From Spinactinospora alkalitolerans (GTDB taxonomy: Bacteria; Actinomycetota; Actinomycetes; Streptosporangiales; Streptosporangiaceae): 64,000 nucleotides of DNA. Below, piece by piece: positions 48,482-59,553 of the stretch. The DNA is taken from contig NZ_JACCCC010000001.1 in NCBI RefSeq assembly GCF_013408795.1, positions 992,001 through 1,056,000 of the forward strand, in the 5' to 3' direction. A program made the translations under genes and the position numbers. Each line of letters begins with the position of its first letter. Position 1 is the stretch's first letter. Below the pieces are notes generated by a model, which ran no database searches, was not told where the DNA came from, and saw nothing but the letters and a program-made list of their open reading frames with translations.

Positions 48482-50020
48482 GTGACGAGTAGCCCCGCCA
48501 CGAGTGGCGGTCCGGCGCTGATGGCGTACGACGACGCCTTGGCCAGGTACGAGCCCGTTCTCGGGCTGGAGACCCACGTCGAACTGGGCACCCGTTCGAA
48601 GATGTTCTGCTCCTGCGCCACGGCGTTCGGGGCCGAGCCCAACACCCAGGTCTGCCCGGTCTGCCTCGCGCTGCCCGGCTCGCTCCCCGTGGTCAACGGC
48701 ACGGCCGTGGAGAGCGCGGTCCGCCTCGGCCTGGCGCTGAACTGCTCCATCGCCTCCTGGTGCCGCTTCGCCCGGAAGAACTACTTCTACCCGGACATGC
48801 CGAAGAACTACCAGATCTCGCAGTACGACGAGCCGCTGTGCTCCGACGGCCACCTCGACGTCGTGGTCGACACGCCGGAGGGTCCGCGCGAGTTCCGCGT
48901 CGAGATCGAGCGCGTCCACATGGAGGAGGACACCGGCAAGACCTCGCACGTCGGCGGCACCACGGGCCGCATCCACGGCGCCGAGTACTCCATCGTCGAC
49001 TACAACCGGGCCGGCATCCCGCTGCTGGAGATCGTCACCAAGCCGATCGAGCACACCGGCGACCTCGCCCCGCTCGTCGCCCGTGCCTATGTCAGCGAGC
49101 TGCGCGACCTCGTCCGCTCCCTCGGCGTCTCCGACGTCCGCATGGAGGAGGGGTCGCTGCGCTGCGACGTCAACGTGTCGCTCATGCCGCGCGGCGCGAC
49201 CAAGTGGGGGACCCGCAGCGAGACCAAGAACGTCAACTCGCTGCGCTCGGTCGAGCGGGCCATGCGCTTCGAGATCCAGCGCCAGGCCGCGGTCCTGGAC
49301 GCCGGCGGGCGCGTCGTCCAGGAGACCCGGCACTTCCAGGAGAACAGCGGCACCACCGTGTCCGGCCGCAGCAAGGAAGAGGCCCAGGACTACCGCTACT
49401 TCCCCGACCCCGACCTCGTACCGGTCGCGCCGAGCGCGGAGTGGATCGAGGAGCTGCGGGCCGGCCTGCCCGAGCTGCCCGCGGCCAAGCGCCGCCGGAT
49501 CAAGGCCGAGTGGGAGCTGTCCGACGAGGAGCTGCGCGACCTCGTCAACGCCGAGGCCATCGACCTGGTCGCCGCCACGGTGGACGCCGGTGCGCCGCCC
49601 GCGGACGCCCGCAAGTGGTGGCTGAACGAGCTGTCCCGCCGCGCGACCGAGACCGAGGTCGAGCTGGCCGCGCTGCCGGTCACCCCGGCCCAGGTCGCCC
49701 GGGTCGTCGAGCTGGTCGCGGAGGGGACGCTCACCAACAAGCTGGCGCGCCAGGTCGTCGAGGGCGTCCTCGCGGGCGAGGGTGAGCCCGACGCCGTCGT
49801 CGAGGCCCGCGGACTGAAGGTCGTCAGCGACGACTCCGCGCTCGGCGCGGCCGTCCGGCAGGCCATCGCCGACAACCCCGATGTGGCGGAGAAGATCCGG
49901 GGCGGCAAGGTGGCCGCGGCCGGAGCGCTGGTCGGGGCCGTGATGAAGGCCACGCGCGGGCAGGCCGACGCGGGACGCGCCCGGGAGCTCATCCTGGCCG
50001 AACTCGGTGTTCAGGCCTGA
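48482..50020 (+). CDS. gatB: Glu-tRNA(Gln)/Asp-tRNA(Asn) amidotransferase subunit B
   Basis: The 512-residue tRNA-binding and kinase subunit of GatCAB. It has [18 protein letters not shown] at the N-terminus, the zinc-type Cys pairs CSC and [15 protein letters not shown] and [14 protein letters not shown] in the catalytic cradle, and the C-terminal YqeY-like tail ending [20 protein letters not shown] in two parts. The GTG at 48482 has GGGGAG at 48472-48477; an ATG at 48470 would add four residues. Although part of a complex with gatC and gatA it has its own promoter region here. Confidence 0.94.
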   Translation: MTSSPATSGGPALMAYDDALARYEPVLGLETHVELGTRSKMFCSCATAFGAEPNTQVCPVCLALPGSLPVVNGTAVESAVRLGLALNCSIASWCRFARKNYFYPDMPKNYQISQYDEPLCSDGHLDVVVDTPEGPREFRVEIERVHMEEDTGKTSHVGGTTGRIHGAEYSIVDYNRAGIPLLEIVTKPIEHTGDLAPLVARAYVSELRDLVRSLGVSDVRMEEGSLRCDVNVSLMPRGATKWGTRSETKNVNSLRSVERAMRFEIQRQAAVLDAGGRVVQETRHFQENSGTTVSGRSKEEAQDYRYFPDPDLVPVAPSAEWIEELRAGLPELPAAKRRRIKAEWELSDEELRDLVNAEAIDLVAATVDAGAPPADARKWWLNELSRRATETEVELAALPVTPAQVARVVELVAEGTLTNKLARQVVEGVLAGEGEPDAVVEARGLKVVSDDSALGAAVRQAIADNPDVAEKIRGGKVAAAGALVGAVMKATRGQADAGRARELILAELGVQA

Positions 50021-50047
50021 TGCCCGAGTGCGGCCGACCGTCTTTGG

Positions 50048-50095
50048 CCGCCGACCCATGGGGATCGGCGGAGGGTGGTCACCTTGGGTGACCAC
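50048..50095 (+). terminator. Twin hairpins after gatB
   Basis: CCGCCGA (50048-50054) pairs with TCGGCGG (50065-50071), and a second perfect 9-bp stem GTGGTCACC (50075-50083) pairs with GGTGACCAC (50087-50095). Together they probably end the gatB transcript. Confidence 0.55.
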
Positions 50096-50502
50096 GTTGT
50101 CGCCGGGTCTCAGCTTCTCCTCAATCTGGCCGTGACCTTGACCAAATAGCCTGGCTCGGGAGAAGCAGACGAGTAGAAGACGCGTGTCAGGAGCAGTGAA
50201 AAAACCGCTGGATGGCGCGCTCGCCCGCTCGGCGGCCCCCCGGTGAGTCAGTGCGGACCGCCAGGGCTCCCCGAGTCGGTCCGCGCTTGGTCTTGAGGGG
50301 TTCGGCCGTGAAGGCGATCACGCAGGGACGGGCGTCCGGTCTCCGCGCACATTGACGGGTCACCGGTCATGGCGTGACGCCGGCACCGAACGCGTCGTCA
50401 GCGGCGGCGTCCGCCTTCCGGCCCCCACCGTGCCGAGGCACGGCCGCGCGTCCCCGGACACGGGGTTCTCGAGCGCGAACGCCATCGACTGGAAGGGTGC
50501 CC
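50096..50502. other. Upstream region of the second GGDEF-EAL gene
   Basis: About 400 bases without a supported gene. An A-run at 50198-50203 and several G/C hairpins are seen. A promoter should lie here, but no clear -35/-10 pair stands out. Confidence 0.4.
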
Positions 50503-50652
50503 ATGTTCACGGCCGATATCGCGGGACGGGCCTCCCGCCGGGCCACCGCGGTGCCCGCCCTCCGGGGAGCCGTCGGCCGTTCGCGTCCGGCCGGTTCCCA
50601 CCGCGGCGCCGGCGGACGGGAGCGCGCGACCGATTCCGGGGCGTCGCGATGA
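50503..50652 (+). CDS. Possible 49-residue upstream ORF coupled to the GGDEF-EAL gene
   Basis: An ATG at 50503 with a good GGAAGGG ribosome site (50491-50497) opens a 50-codon frame. Its TGA at 50650-50652 overlaps the ATG of the c-di-GMP gene in an ATGA junction. The product is Arg/Ala/Gly-rich (starts MFTADIAGRASRRATAV) with no recognised domain. It may be a translated leader that couples or tunes translation of the downstream gene. Confidence 0.35.
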   Translation: MFTADIAGRASRRATAVPALRGAVGRSRPAGSHRGAGGRERATDSGASR

Positions 50653-53390
50653 AGAGCGACTCACGCATCTGGTTCGGCGGCATCATGGCGATCACCCTCG
50701 TCTACGCGCTGGGCACGCTCGTCGACTCCGGCGGCCTGCCGCTCACCGTGCGGGCCGGCACCTGGCCGACGGCCGTCGCGGCCGGTCTGGCGGCGCTGTC
50801 CCTGCTGTACGCGGCGCGCACGCGCGCGCTCGGCGGCACCGAGGCCGTCGAGGCGCGGCCGGACGCCGGACGGACCGAGGAGGCGGAGGACTCCGGCGTC
50901 GACGGCGCCGCCGCGCTGCGCTTCCTCGGCTTCTCCGCCCTGGCCTGGTGCGCCGGCGCCGTCACCTATCCGGTCACCGGCCTGTTCAGCGCGAACGCCG
51001 CGCTGTCGCTGACGTTCGCCGATCTGTTCTCCCTGGTCGCGCTGCCCCTCTTCGCCATAGGTTTCACCCGCTTCGCGCCGCTGCCCCAGGGCGTGCGCCC
51101 GTCCCTGCGGCACTTCACCGACAGCTACGTCTGCGCCGCCGCGGTGTTCGCCGTGGTGTGGCTGCTGCTGTTCGCCCCGCTCTACAGCGAGCTGGAGAAC
51201 TCGGGTTTCATCGGGTTCGCCCTGGTCTACCCGGTCGCCGACATCGTCGTCCTGTGCCTGCTGGCGCCTCTGGTGTTCACCTCGCCGCACCGCACCCGCC
51301 GCGCGGTCGTGCTGACGATGGGCGCGTTCATCATCATCTGCGGCGCCGACCTCATCGGTACGATCACTCGACTGACCGGGGAGCCGCTGGCCGGCGGGAT
51401 CGAGTACCCGGTCCGGTTGCTCGGGTTCGCGCTGCTGGCCGGCCTGCCGTGGCTGATCCGGGACAACGCCGGCGTCGCCCCGCGGCGCATCACCGGGCGG
51501 GGCCTGTACCGGTTCGCGCCGGAGATCGCCGCCACGGCCGCGCTGGCCCTGGCCGCCGTCGTCCTCACCGTGGCCGCGCTGCGGATCGACGGCGTGGCGC
51601 CGGTGCTGCCGCTGGTGGCGGGCTCGGCCGTGCTCGTCCTGCTGGTGCGCGTGGCCGGTCTGCTGGAGGAGAACGCGACGCTGGCGCGCATGGTGCACAC
51701 GCGCGAACGGCACTTCCACGAGCTGGCCAAGAACAGCGGTGACGTCATCCTCATCCTGGAGGAGGACGGCACCATCTTCTACGTGAGCCCGGGCACGGCC
51801 GAGGCGTTCGGCTACCGGCTCGACGACATCCTCGCCGACCCGATCACCGCGATCGTGCACCCCGAGGACGTCCCCCGGCTGGGCGCCGCCGTGTCGGCGT
51901 TCAAGCGCGGCGCGACCGAGGGCGTCCACCTGCGCGTCCGGGTCCGGGCGGCCGACGGCACCTGGCGGCACACCGAGTCCACGGCGTCGTTGTACGAGCG
52001 CCCCGGCGAACCGAACCGGCTGCTGGTCACCGCCCGCGACATCAGCGCCCAGGTGGCGCTGCAGGAGCAGGTCAACCACCTGACCTTCCACGACGGCATC
52101 ACCGGGCTGCCCAACCGGGCCTACCTGGAGGAGCGCGCCCGCGAGGTGCTCGGTCGCAGCGGCCGGGCCGAGGGGCGGCGCAGCGGGGTGGCCGCGATCT
52201 TTTTGGACCTCGACGGCTTCACGGCGGTCAACGACTCCGCCGGCCACACGTTCGGCGACTACCTGCTCGCCCAGGCGGCGCGGCGGCTGCGGTCCACGGT
52301 GAACGCCGGCCACACGCTCGCGCGCTGGGGCGGCGACGAGTTCTCCGTGCTCATCGAGGAGAGCGCCCAGGCCGGGCACGTCGTCGACCTCGCGGAGCGG
52401 CTCGTCCGGGTCATCAGCGGCGAACCGTTCCAGGTCGCCGACCGCGAGGTGGTGCTCTCGGCCAGCGTCGGCGTGGCCTTCGCCGAGCCCGGCATCGACA
52501 GCGGTGAACTGCTGCGCAACGCCGACATGGCGATGGCCAGGGCGAAGGAGCTCGGGGGCGGCGGCAGGCTGGAGATCTACGCCGCCCACATGCACGCCAA
52601 GGTGGTGCACCGCCTGGAGCTGCAGACGAAGCTGCGCCAGGCGCTGGCCGAAGGCGAGTTCCTGCTGGAGTACCAGCCCGTGGTCGACCTGGAGAGCTCG
52701 CGCGTCACGGCCGTGGAGGCGCTCGTGCGGTGGCGGCACGACGGCTCCGTCGTGCCGCCGGACGAGTTCATCGGTCCCGCCGAGGAGTCCGGGCTCATCG
52801 TCCCGCTGGGCGAGTGGATCCTGCGGGAGGCCTGCCAGAAGGTCGCGGTGTGGCGGGCGACCTCCGACTGGGACATCGGGCTGTCGGTGAACATCTCGGT
52901 CAAGCAGGCCCTGTCGTCGCGCTTCGTCGAGACGGTCGCCGGCGTGCTCGCCGAGAGCGGCCTGGCCGCCGACGTGCTGACGATGGAGGTCGACGAGGAG
53001 GTCCTGCTGGAGAACCCGGGCGAGGCCGTCGCGCGGCTGTCGGAGCTCCGCGAGCTCGGGGTCCGCCTGGCCATCGACGACTTCGGCATGGGATACGCGT
53101 CACTGGCCCATCTGCGCCAGCTCCAGGTGGACGAGATCAAGATCGACCCGTCGTTCATCCGCGACCTCGGCACCGACGGCACGGTCACGCTGCTGACCCA
53201 CACCATCATCCGGCTCGGCCAGGACCTCGGCATGCAGGTCGTGGCCGAGGGCATCGAGCGCCCCGAGCAGCTGGAGCGGCTGCGCGCGATGGGCTGCGCC
53301 TACGGGCAGGGCTTCCTGGTCGCCAAGCCGATGGCGTCCGACGGCGTCGAGGCCCTGGTCGGGGGAGAGGCCGACATCTCCATGGCGTAG
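50649..53390 (+). CDS. Membrane PAS-GGDEF-EAL c-di-GMP turnover protein
   Basis: A 913-residue protein. About nine hydrophobic segments fill residues 5-345, followed by a PAS domain (about 355-470, NSGDVILILEEDGTIFYVSP), a GGDEF domain with intact GGDEF at 561-565, and an EAL domain with intact EAL at 690-692 and DDFGMGYASLAHL. It could both make and degrade c-di-GMP, with PAS and membrane parts as sensors. The start is ATG at 50649 with GGGG seven bases upstream. Its place just before ilvB matches a Streptomyces c-di-GMP gene (from memory). Confidence 0.9.
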   Translation: MKSDSRIWFGGIMAITLVYALGTLVDSGGLPLTVRAGTWPTAVAAGLAALSLLYAARTRALGGTEAVEARPDAGRTEEAEDSGVDGAAALRFLGFSALAWCAGAVTYPVTGLFSANAALSLTFADLFSLVALPLFAIGFTRFAPLPQGVRPSLRHFTDSYVCAAAVFAVVWLLLFAPLYSELENSGFIGFALVYPVADIVVLCLLAPLVFTSPHRTRRAVVLTMGAFIIICGADLIGTITRLTGEPLAGGIEYPVRLLGFALLAGLPWLIRDNAGVAPRRITGRGLYRFAPEIAATAALALAAVVLTVAALRIDGVAPVLPLVAGSAVLVLLVRVAGLLEENATLARMVHTRERHFHELAKNSGDVILILEEDGTIFYVSPGTAEAFGYRLDDILADPITAIVHPEDVPRLGAAVSAFKRGATEGVHLRVRVRAADGTWRHTESTASLYERPGEPNRLLVTARDISAQVALQEQVNHLTFHDGITGLPNRAYLEERAREVLGRSGRAEGRRSGVAAIFLDLDGFTAVNDSAGHTFGDYLLAQAARRLRSTVNAGHTLARWGGDEFSVLIEESAQAGHVVDLAERLVRVISGEPFQVADREVVLSASVGVAFAEPGIDSGELLRNADMAMARAKELGGGGRLEIYAAHMHAKVVHRLELQTKLRQALAEGEFLLEYQPVVDLESSRVTAVEALVRWRHDGSVVPPDEFIGPAEESGLIVPLGEWILREACQKVAVWRATSDWDIGLSVNISVKQALSSRFVETVAGVLAESGLAADVLTMEVDEEVLLENPGEAVARLSELRELGVRLAIDDFGMGYASLAHLRQLQVDEIKIDPSFIRDLGTDGTVTLLTHTIIRLGQDLGMQVVAEGIERPEQLERLRAMGCAYGQGFLVAKPMASDGVEALVGGEADISMA

Positions 53391-53400
53391 GGAAACCGGG

Positions 53401-53425
53401 GCCCTGGCCAAATCCATCCCAGGGC
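53401..53425 (+). terminator. Short hairpin after the PAS-GGDEF-EAL gene
   Basis: GCCCTGG at 53401-53407 pairs with CCAGGGC at 53419-53425, starting 10 bases after the stop. The stem is only 7 bp, so this is a weak candidate. Confidence 0.4.
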
Positions 53426-53489
53426 GCGGCCGCAACTCTTTTGCCCCTTATGTCCGCCACCTGCGATGCAACCGCATGGTGATCCAGGT

Positions 53490-53506
53490 ATCTCGGATCG
53501 TGAGAC
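53490..53506 (+). promoter_or_regulatory. BCAA-regulon operator-like palindrome upstream of ilvB
   Basis: ATCTCGGATCGTGAGAC matches the pattern GTCTCAC-N3-GTGAGAC seen before leuB and cimA, with a perfect right half and a degenerate left half. It sits 15 bases before TTGACG (53522-53527), a possible -35 box, so a bound protein could touch RNA polymerase. Confidence 0.5.
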
Positions 53507-53558
53507 AAAACGGCGTTTCATTTGACGCGGTACCGCCGCCTCGGTCATTGTTGACAAC

Positions 53559-53609
53559 GTGCAGAGCAACTTCCTGATTCTCGTACTTGGTCGGCGCGCA
53601 GCAGGCTGA
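53559..53609 (+). CDS. ilvB leader peptide
   Basis: GTG at 53559 starts a 16-residue peptide, [16 protein letters not shown], ending in TGA. Five of its residues in a row (LILVL) are Leu, Ile or Val, the end products of the ilv/leu pathway. It precedes a terminator at 53634-53667 and the ilvB gene, the layout of ribosome-mediated attenuation. TTGGTC (53587-53592) can pair with GACCAA (53608-53613) as a pause hairpin. If TTGACG-17-TCATTG is the promoter the transcript would start almost at the GTG, giving a leaderless peptide message. Confidence 0.8.
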   Translation: MQSNFLILVLGRRAAG

Positions 53610-53633
53610 CCAAGCTAACGTTGCGCGCTCCCC

Positions 53634-53667
53634 TCAACCGCCTCCTGGCCGGTGGGGGGTTTTTTGT
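53634..53667 (+). terminator. ilvB attenuator terminator
   Basis: A G/C-rich hairpin (CAACCGCCTCC against GGTGGGGGGTT, with a bulge) is followed by a run of T up to 53665. It lies 24 bases after the leader-peptide stop and 43 bases before the ilvB start, as expected for a regulated terminator. Upstream, GCGCGCA (53594-53600) and TGCGCGC (53622-53628) can form an alternative stem. Confidence 0.7.
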
Positions 53668-53709
53668 TGCCAGACACGCGAAACCTCGAGCCCTCCGAAG
53701 GATCTAGTG

Positions 53710-55476
53710 ATGACCGAGCAGATGACCGGAGCCCAATCGCTCATCAGGTCGCTGGAGCATGTCGGCGTCGACGTGGTGTTCGGAATTCCCGGCGGGGCCA
53801 TCCTCCCCGCCTACGACCCCCTCTACGACTCCGCCAAGGTGCGCCACATCCTCATGCGGCACGAGCAGGGCGCCGGCCACGCCGCGGAAGGCTACGCCTA
53901 CGCGACCGGCCGCCCCGGCGTCTGCATAGCCACCAGCGGTCCCGGCGCCACCAACCTGGTCACGCCGCTCGCCGACGCGCACATGGACTCCGTGCCCATG
54001 GTCGCGATCACCGGCCAGGTGGCGGCGCCCGCGATCGGCACCGACGCCTTCCAAGAGGCCGACATCTGCGGCATCACCATGCCGATCACCAAGCACAACT
54101 TCCTGGTCCGCGACGCCGCCGACATCCCGCGCACGATCGCCGAGGCGTTCCACATCGCCTCCACCGGCCGCCCGGGCCCGGTCCTGGTCGACATCGCCAA
54201 GAACGCGCTGCAGGCCGACACCCGGTTCGCCTGGCCGCAGCGGCTCGACCTGCCCGGCTACCGCCCGGTCACCAAGCCGCACGGCAAGCAGGTCCGCGAG
54301 GCCGCGCGGATGATTGCCGAGGCCAAGCGCCCCGTCCTCTACGTCGGCGGCGGCGTGATCAGGGCCGGCGCCTCGCAGGAGCTGCGGGTCCTGGCCGAGC
54401 TGACCGGGCTGCCGGTCGTCACCACGCTGATGGCGCGGGGCGCCTTCCCTGACAGCCACCCCCAGCACCTGGGCATGCCGGGCATGCACGGCACCGTCGC
54501 CGCCGTGGGCGCGCTGCAGCGCGCCGACCTGATCGTCGCGCTCGGCGCACGCTTCGACGACCGGGTCACCGGCAAGCTGGACAGCTTCGCCCCCGACGCC
54601 AAGATCGTGCACGCCGACATCGATCCGGCCGAGATCTCCAAGAACCGGCACGCCGACGTCCCGATCGTCGGCGACTGCCGCGAGGTCATCGCCGACCTGG
54701 TCGTGGCCGTGCGCAACGACCAGGCCGCCGACCGCCGGGGCGACTACGCCGCCTGGTGGGCCCAGTTGGACCGGCTGCGCACCGTCTACCCGCGCGGCTA
54801 CGAGGAGCCGGGCGACGGCAGCCTCGCACCGCAGCACGTCATCAAGCGGATCGGCGAGCTCGTCGGCCCGGACGCCGCCTACGTCGCCGGCGTCGGCCAG
54901 CACCAGATGTGGGCCTCGCAGTTCATCGACTACGAGAAGCCCGGAACCTGGATGAACTCCGGCGGCCTCGGCACCATGGGCTTCTCCGTCCCGGCCGCGC
55001 TCGGCGCCAAGGCCGGCGCCCCCGACCGCGCGGTGTGGGCGATCGACGGCGACGGCTGCTTCCAGATGACCAACCAGGAGCTCGCGACCTGCGCGGTCGA
55101 GGGCATCCCGATCAAGGTCGCCGTCATCAACAACGGCAACCTGGGCATGGTCCGGCAGTGGCAGACCCTGTTCTACGAGGGCCGCTACTCCAACACCGAC
55201 CTGCAGACCTCCCCGAAACCCGACACCGAGAAGGTCCGCATCCCCGACTTCGTCCGGCTCGCGGAGGCGTACGGTTGTGTCGGGCTCCGCTGCGAGCGGG
55301 TCGAGGACGTCGACGCCACCATCGAGAAGGCCATGGCGATCGACGACGCACCGGTGGTCATCGACTTCACCGTCAACCACGACGCGATGGTCTGGCCGAT
55401 GGTCGCCGCCGGCGTCAGCAACGACAACATCCAGTACGCGCGCGACATGGCGCCGAACTGGGACGACGAGGAATAA
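53710..55476 (+). CDS. ilvB: Acetolactate synthase large subunit
   Basis: The 588-residue ThDP-dependent catalytic subunit of acetohydroxyacid synthase, the first common step of Val, Leu and Ile synthesis. The activating Glu is in [15 protein letters not shown], and the ThDP/Mg motif is [14 protein letters not shown] followed by [12 protein letters not shown]. The ATG at 53710 has GAAGGA at 53697-53702; a GTG directly before it is less likely. It is first of ilvB-ilvN-ilvC and is preceded by a leader peptide and attenuator. Confidence 0.95.
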   Translation: MTEQMTGAQSLIRSLEHVGVDVVFGIPGGAILPAYDPLYDSAKVRHILMRHEQGAGHAAEGYAYATGRPGVCIATSGPGATNLVTPLADAHMDSVPMVAITGQVAAPAIGTDAFQEADICGITMPITKHNFLVRDAADIPRTIAEAFHIASTGRPGPVLVDIAKNALQADTRFAWPQRLDLPGYRPVTKPHGKQVREAARMIAEAKRPVLYVGGGVIRAGASQELRVLAELTGLPVVTTLMARGAFPDSHPQHLGMPGMHGTVAAVGALQRADLIVALGARFDDRVTGKLDSFAPDAKIVHADIDPAEISKNRHADVPIVGDCREVIADLVVAVRNDQAADRRGDYAAWWAQLDRLRTVYPRGYEEPGDGSLAPQHVIKRIGELVGPDAAYVAGVGQHQMWASQFIDYEKPGTWMNSGGLGTMGFSVPAALGAKAGAPDRAVWAIDGDGCFQMTNQELATCAVEGIPIKVAVINNGNLGMVRQWQTLFYEGRYSNTDLQTSPKPDTEKVRIPDFVRLAEAYGCVGLRCERVEDVDATIEKAMAIDDAPVVIDFTVNHDAMVWPMVAAGVSNDNIQYARDMAPNWDDEE

Positions 55477-55488
55477 GGAACAGTTTCG

Positions 55489-57115
<1,627 letters not shown>

Positions 57116-57126
57116 TCGAGCCGTCG

Positions 57127-57167
57127 CGCGCCGAGCCCCGGGACCCGTCGTCCCGGGGCTCGGCGCG
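57127..57167 (+). terminator. Terminator of ilvBNC
   Basis: A perfect 17-bp stem CGCGCCGAGCCCCGGGA (57127-57143) with its complement (57151-57167), 7-base loop, starting 12 bases after the ilvC stop. Confidence 0.82.
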
Positions 57168-57360
57168 TTCGGCCCCCGCCGACCGGTCCATACCAATCGC
57201 CGGGACATCGGCTCGATTAAGCTGGGGCTTCGCGGAATCGCCGGGGGGTCCGGCACTAGACTCTTCCCCGGCCGCGGCGCCGCCCGGAGCCGGTGCCGCG
57301 TACGTCAAGACGCTGCGGCGCGCCGCAGCGACCACACGCACTCCCCATAAGGATCTCGCT

Positions 57361-58947
57361 GTGCCCAAGCCAGTCGTCCTGGTCGCGGAAGAACTCTCGC
57401 CCGCTGGAATCGCACTGTTGGAGGAGGACTTCGACGTCCGCTCCACCGACGGCGCCGACCGCTCACAGCTTCTCCCGGCGCTCGCCGACGTCGACGCCCT
57501 GATCGTGCGCAGCGCGACCAAGGTGGACGCCGAGGCGCTGGCCGCCGCCCCCAAGCTCAAGGTGGTCGCGCGCGCGGGCGTGGGGCTGGACAACGTTGAC
57601 GTCGAGGCCGCCACCAAGGTCGGCGTGCTCGTCGTGAACGCGCCCACCTCCAACATCGTCAGCGCCGCCGAGCAGGCCATCAACCTGTTGCTCGCCTCGG
57701 CCCGCAACACCGCTCCGGCGCACAACGCGCTGATCAACGGGGAGTGGAAGCGCTCCAAGTACACCGGTGTGGAGCTCTACGACAAGACGGTCGGCGTCGT
57801 CGGCCTGGGCCGGATCGGCGTGCTCGTCGCCCAGCGGCTGTCGGCCTTCGGCACCAAGCTGATCGCCTACGACCCGTTCGTACAGCCCGCGCGCGCCGCG
57901 CAGATCGGCGTCGAGGTCGTCACCCTGGACGAGCTGCTGGAGCGCAGCGACTTCATCACGGTGCACCTGCCCAAGAACAAGGACACCCTGGGGCTGATCG
58001 GCGAGGAGGCGCTGCGCAAGGTCAAGCCCGACGTGCGCGTCATCAACGCCGCCCGCGGCGGGATCGTCGACGAGGACGCCCTCTACCAGGCCCTCAAGGA
58101 GGGCCGGGTCGGCGGCGCCGGCATCGACGTCTTCAGCAAGGAGCCGTGCACCGACAGCCCGCTGTTCGAATTCGAGAACGTCGTGGTCGCCCCGCACCTG
58201 GGCGCGAGCACCCACGAGGCGCAGGAGAAGGCCGGCACGCAGGTCGCCCGTTCGGTGAAGCTCGCGCTGTCGGGTGAGTTCGTACCCGACGCGGTGAACG
58301 TGCAGGGCGGCGCCGTGGCCGAGGACGTCAAGCCGGGCCTGCCGCTGGCCGAGAAGCTGGGCCGCATCTTCACCGCGCTCGCCGCGGGCGTCGCCAGCCG
58401 CATCGACGTGGAGATCCGCGGTGAGATCGCCGCGCACGACGTCAAGGTCGTGGAGCTCGCCGCCCTCAAGGGCGTCTTCGGCGACGTCGTCGAGGAGGCC
58501 GTCACCTACGTCAACGCGCCGCTGCTGGCCAAGGAGCGCGGCGTCGAGGTGAACCTGGTGACCAGCGAGGACAGCCCCGACTGGCGCAACGTCATCCGGG
58601 TGCACGGCACCATGGCCGACGGCCAGCGGGTGTCGGTGTCCGGCACGCTCACCGGCCCGCGCCAGGCCGAGAAGCTCGTCGAGCTCAACGGCTACAGCAT
58701 GGAGATCTCGCTCAGCGAGCACATGGCGTTCTTCTCCTACGACGACCGGCCGGGCATCGTCGGCACGGTCGGCGCGCTGCTCGGCGAGGCCGCCGTCAAC
58801 ATCGCCGGCATGCAGGTCAGCCGGGACCAGGAGGGCGGCAGGGCGCTCATCACCCTGACCGTCGACTCCGCCATCCCCGAGGAGACCCTGGCCGCCATCT
58901 CCACCGAGATCGGCGCCGGGACCACCCGCCGGGTGGACCTCGACTGA
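57361..58947 (+). CDS. serA: D-3-phosphoglycerate dehydrogenase
   Basis: A 528-residue first enzyme of serine synthesis, long form as in other actinobacteria. The NAD fold is GVVGLGRIGVLVAQRL, with the catalytic Arg, Glu and His present (NAARGGIVDEDAL region and APHLGASTHEAQ). An intervening allosteric substrate-binding domain and a C-terminal ACT domain (DDRPGIVGTVGALLGEAAVN) complete it. The GTG at 57361 has AAGGA eight bases upstream. It has its own terminators on both sides, so it is a single-gene unit inside the branched-chain cluster. Confidence 0.95.
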   Translation: MPKPVVLVAEELSPAGIALLEEDFDVRSTDGADRSQLLPALADVDALIVRSATKVDAEALAAAPKLKVVARAGVGLDNVDVEAATKVGVLVVNAPTSNIVSAAEQAINLLLASARNTAPAHNALINGEWKRSKYTGVELYDKTVGVVGLGRIGVLVAQRLSAFGTKLIAYDPFVQPARAAQIGVEVVTLDELLERSDFITVHLPKNKDTLGLIGEEALRKVKPDVRVINAARGGIVDEDALYQALKEGRVGGAGIDVFSKEPCTDSPLFEFENVVVAPHLGASTHEAQEKAGTQVARSVKLALSGEFVPDAVNVQGGAVAEDVKPGLPLAEKLGRIFTALAAGVASRIDVEIRGEIAAHDVKVVELAALKGVFGDVVEEAVTYVNAPLLAKERGVEVNLVTSEDSPDWRNVIRVHGTMADGQRVSVSGTLTGPRQAEKLVELNGYSMEISLSEHMAFFSYDDRPGIVGTVGALLGEAAVNIAGMQVSRDQEGGRALITLTVDSAIPEETLAAISTEIGAGTTRRVDLD

Positions 58948-58968
58948 CCTCCGGCTCGCATCGCCGAG

Positions 58969-59004
58969 CGCAGGGGTCCCCGCGGCACCGCGGGGACCCC
59001 TGCG
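58969..59004 (+). terminator. Terminator of serA
   Basis: A perfect 16-bp stem CGCAGGGGTCCCCGCG (58969-58984) with its complement (58989-59004) and a GCAC loop, 21 bases after the serA stop. Confidence 0.82.
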
Positions 59005-59296
59005 CGTTTCACCGGGGAGGACGGCTGGCGATTTACTTTGCCGTCCGATATTCTGTCTTCCTAGGAGATGGGCTCTCAGTGATGACGCTGAGACCCGCGC
59101 ACCGCGCCGCCCCCGCATCGATCTGGAGAGAGCGGCGAACGTCCCGGTCAGGCGATCCCACCGGAACCCGCGCGGCCCTCTTCCTCCGTGTGTGTTCACG
59201 CCCCGTGATCGGGAGGACCCCGTCGGCGTGTCGGCACGGACGTTCACTCCATCGGTTCCGTCCGAACCCACTCGCCTCGTTTCGAGGAGGATCGCC

Positions 59297-59407
59297 ATGT
59301 ACGACACCGCGCCGTCGCCCACCACGTCCGACGACGACGACGAAGCCACCCGCGCCCTGCAGGCCGCGCTGGACCGCCGCGACAACGGTGGTTCCACGGG
59401 TCACTGA
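59297..59407 (+). CDS. Small acidic protein upstream of leuB (36 residues)
   Basis: An ATG at 59297 is preceded by a near-perfect GAGGAGG ribosome site at 59284-59290 with six-base spacing. The 36-residue product starts [20 protein letters not shown] and is polar, with an acidic DDDDE cluster and a predicted short helix ([13 protein letters not shown]). No family is recognised. It lies between the serA terminator and the leuB operator region, so it may be a stand-alone small protein gene. Confidence 0.55.
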   Translation: MYDTAPSPTTSDDDDEATRALQAALDRRDNGGSTGH

Positions 59408-59436
59408 CTCCGTCAGGCTCCGAGCTGGGTAGTCTT

Positions 59437-59473
59437 GTCTCACCATGTTTCCGCTCGTCTCACCATGTGAGAG
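59437..59473 (+). promoter_or_regulatory. leuB operator: duplicated GTCTCACCATGT sites
   Basis: GTCTCACCATGTGAGAG at 59457-59473 is a palindrome with six-base arms TCTCAC/GTGAGA. A second copy with only the left half intact (GTCTCACCATGTTTCCG) lies at 59437-59453, 20 bases upstream, so two turns of the helix apart. Related sites occur at 53490-53506 and 62051-62067. They lie about 80-115 bases before the leuB start. An IclR-type NdgR/AreB/LtbR regulator is the best guess for the binder. Confidence 0.6.
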
Positions 59474-59553
59474 GGAGCTCCCGGCGCCCGCGCCCGCCGC
59501 CGGCGCCGGCATTGGCCAGACCCAGACACCGCCCGAGTAGAGGCAAGGCTCTT

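Noticed and set aside
59079-59432. A 117-codon plus-strand frame between serA and leuB
   Set aside because: No ribosome site, poor codon pattern, and it overlaps the better-supported 36-residue frame in another phase.
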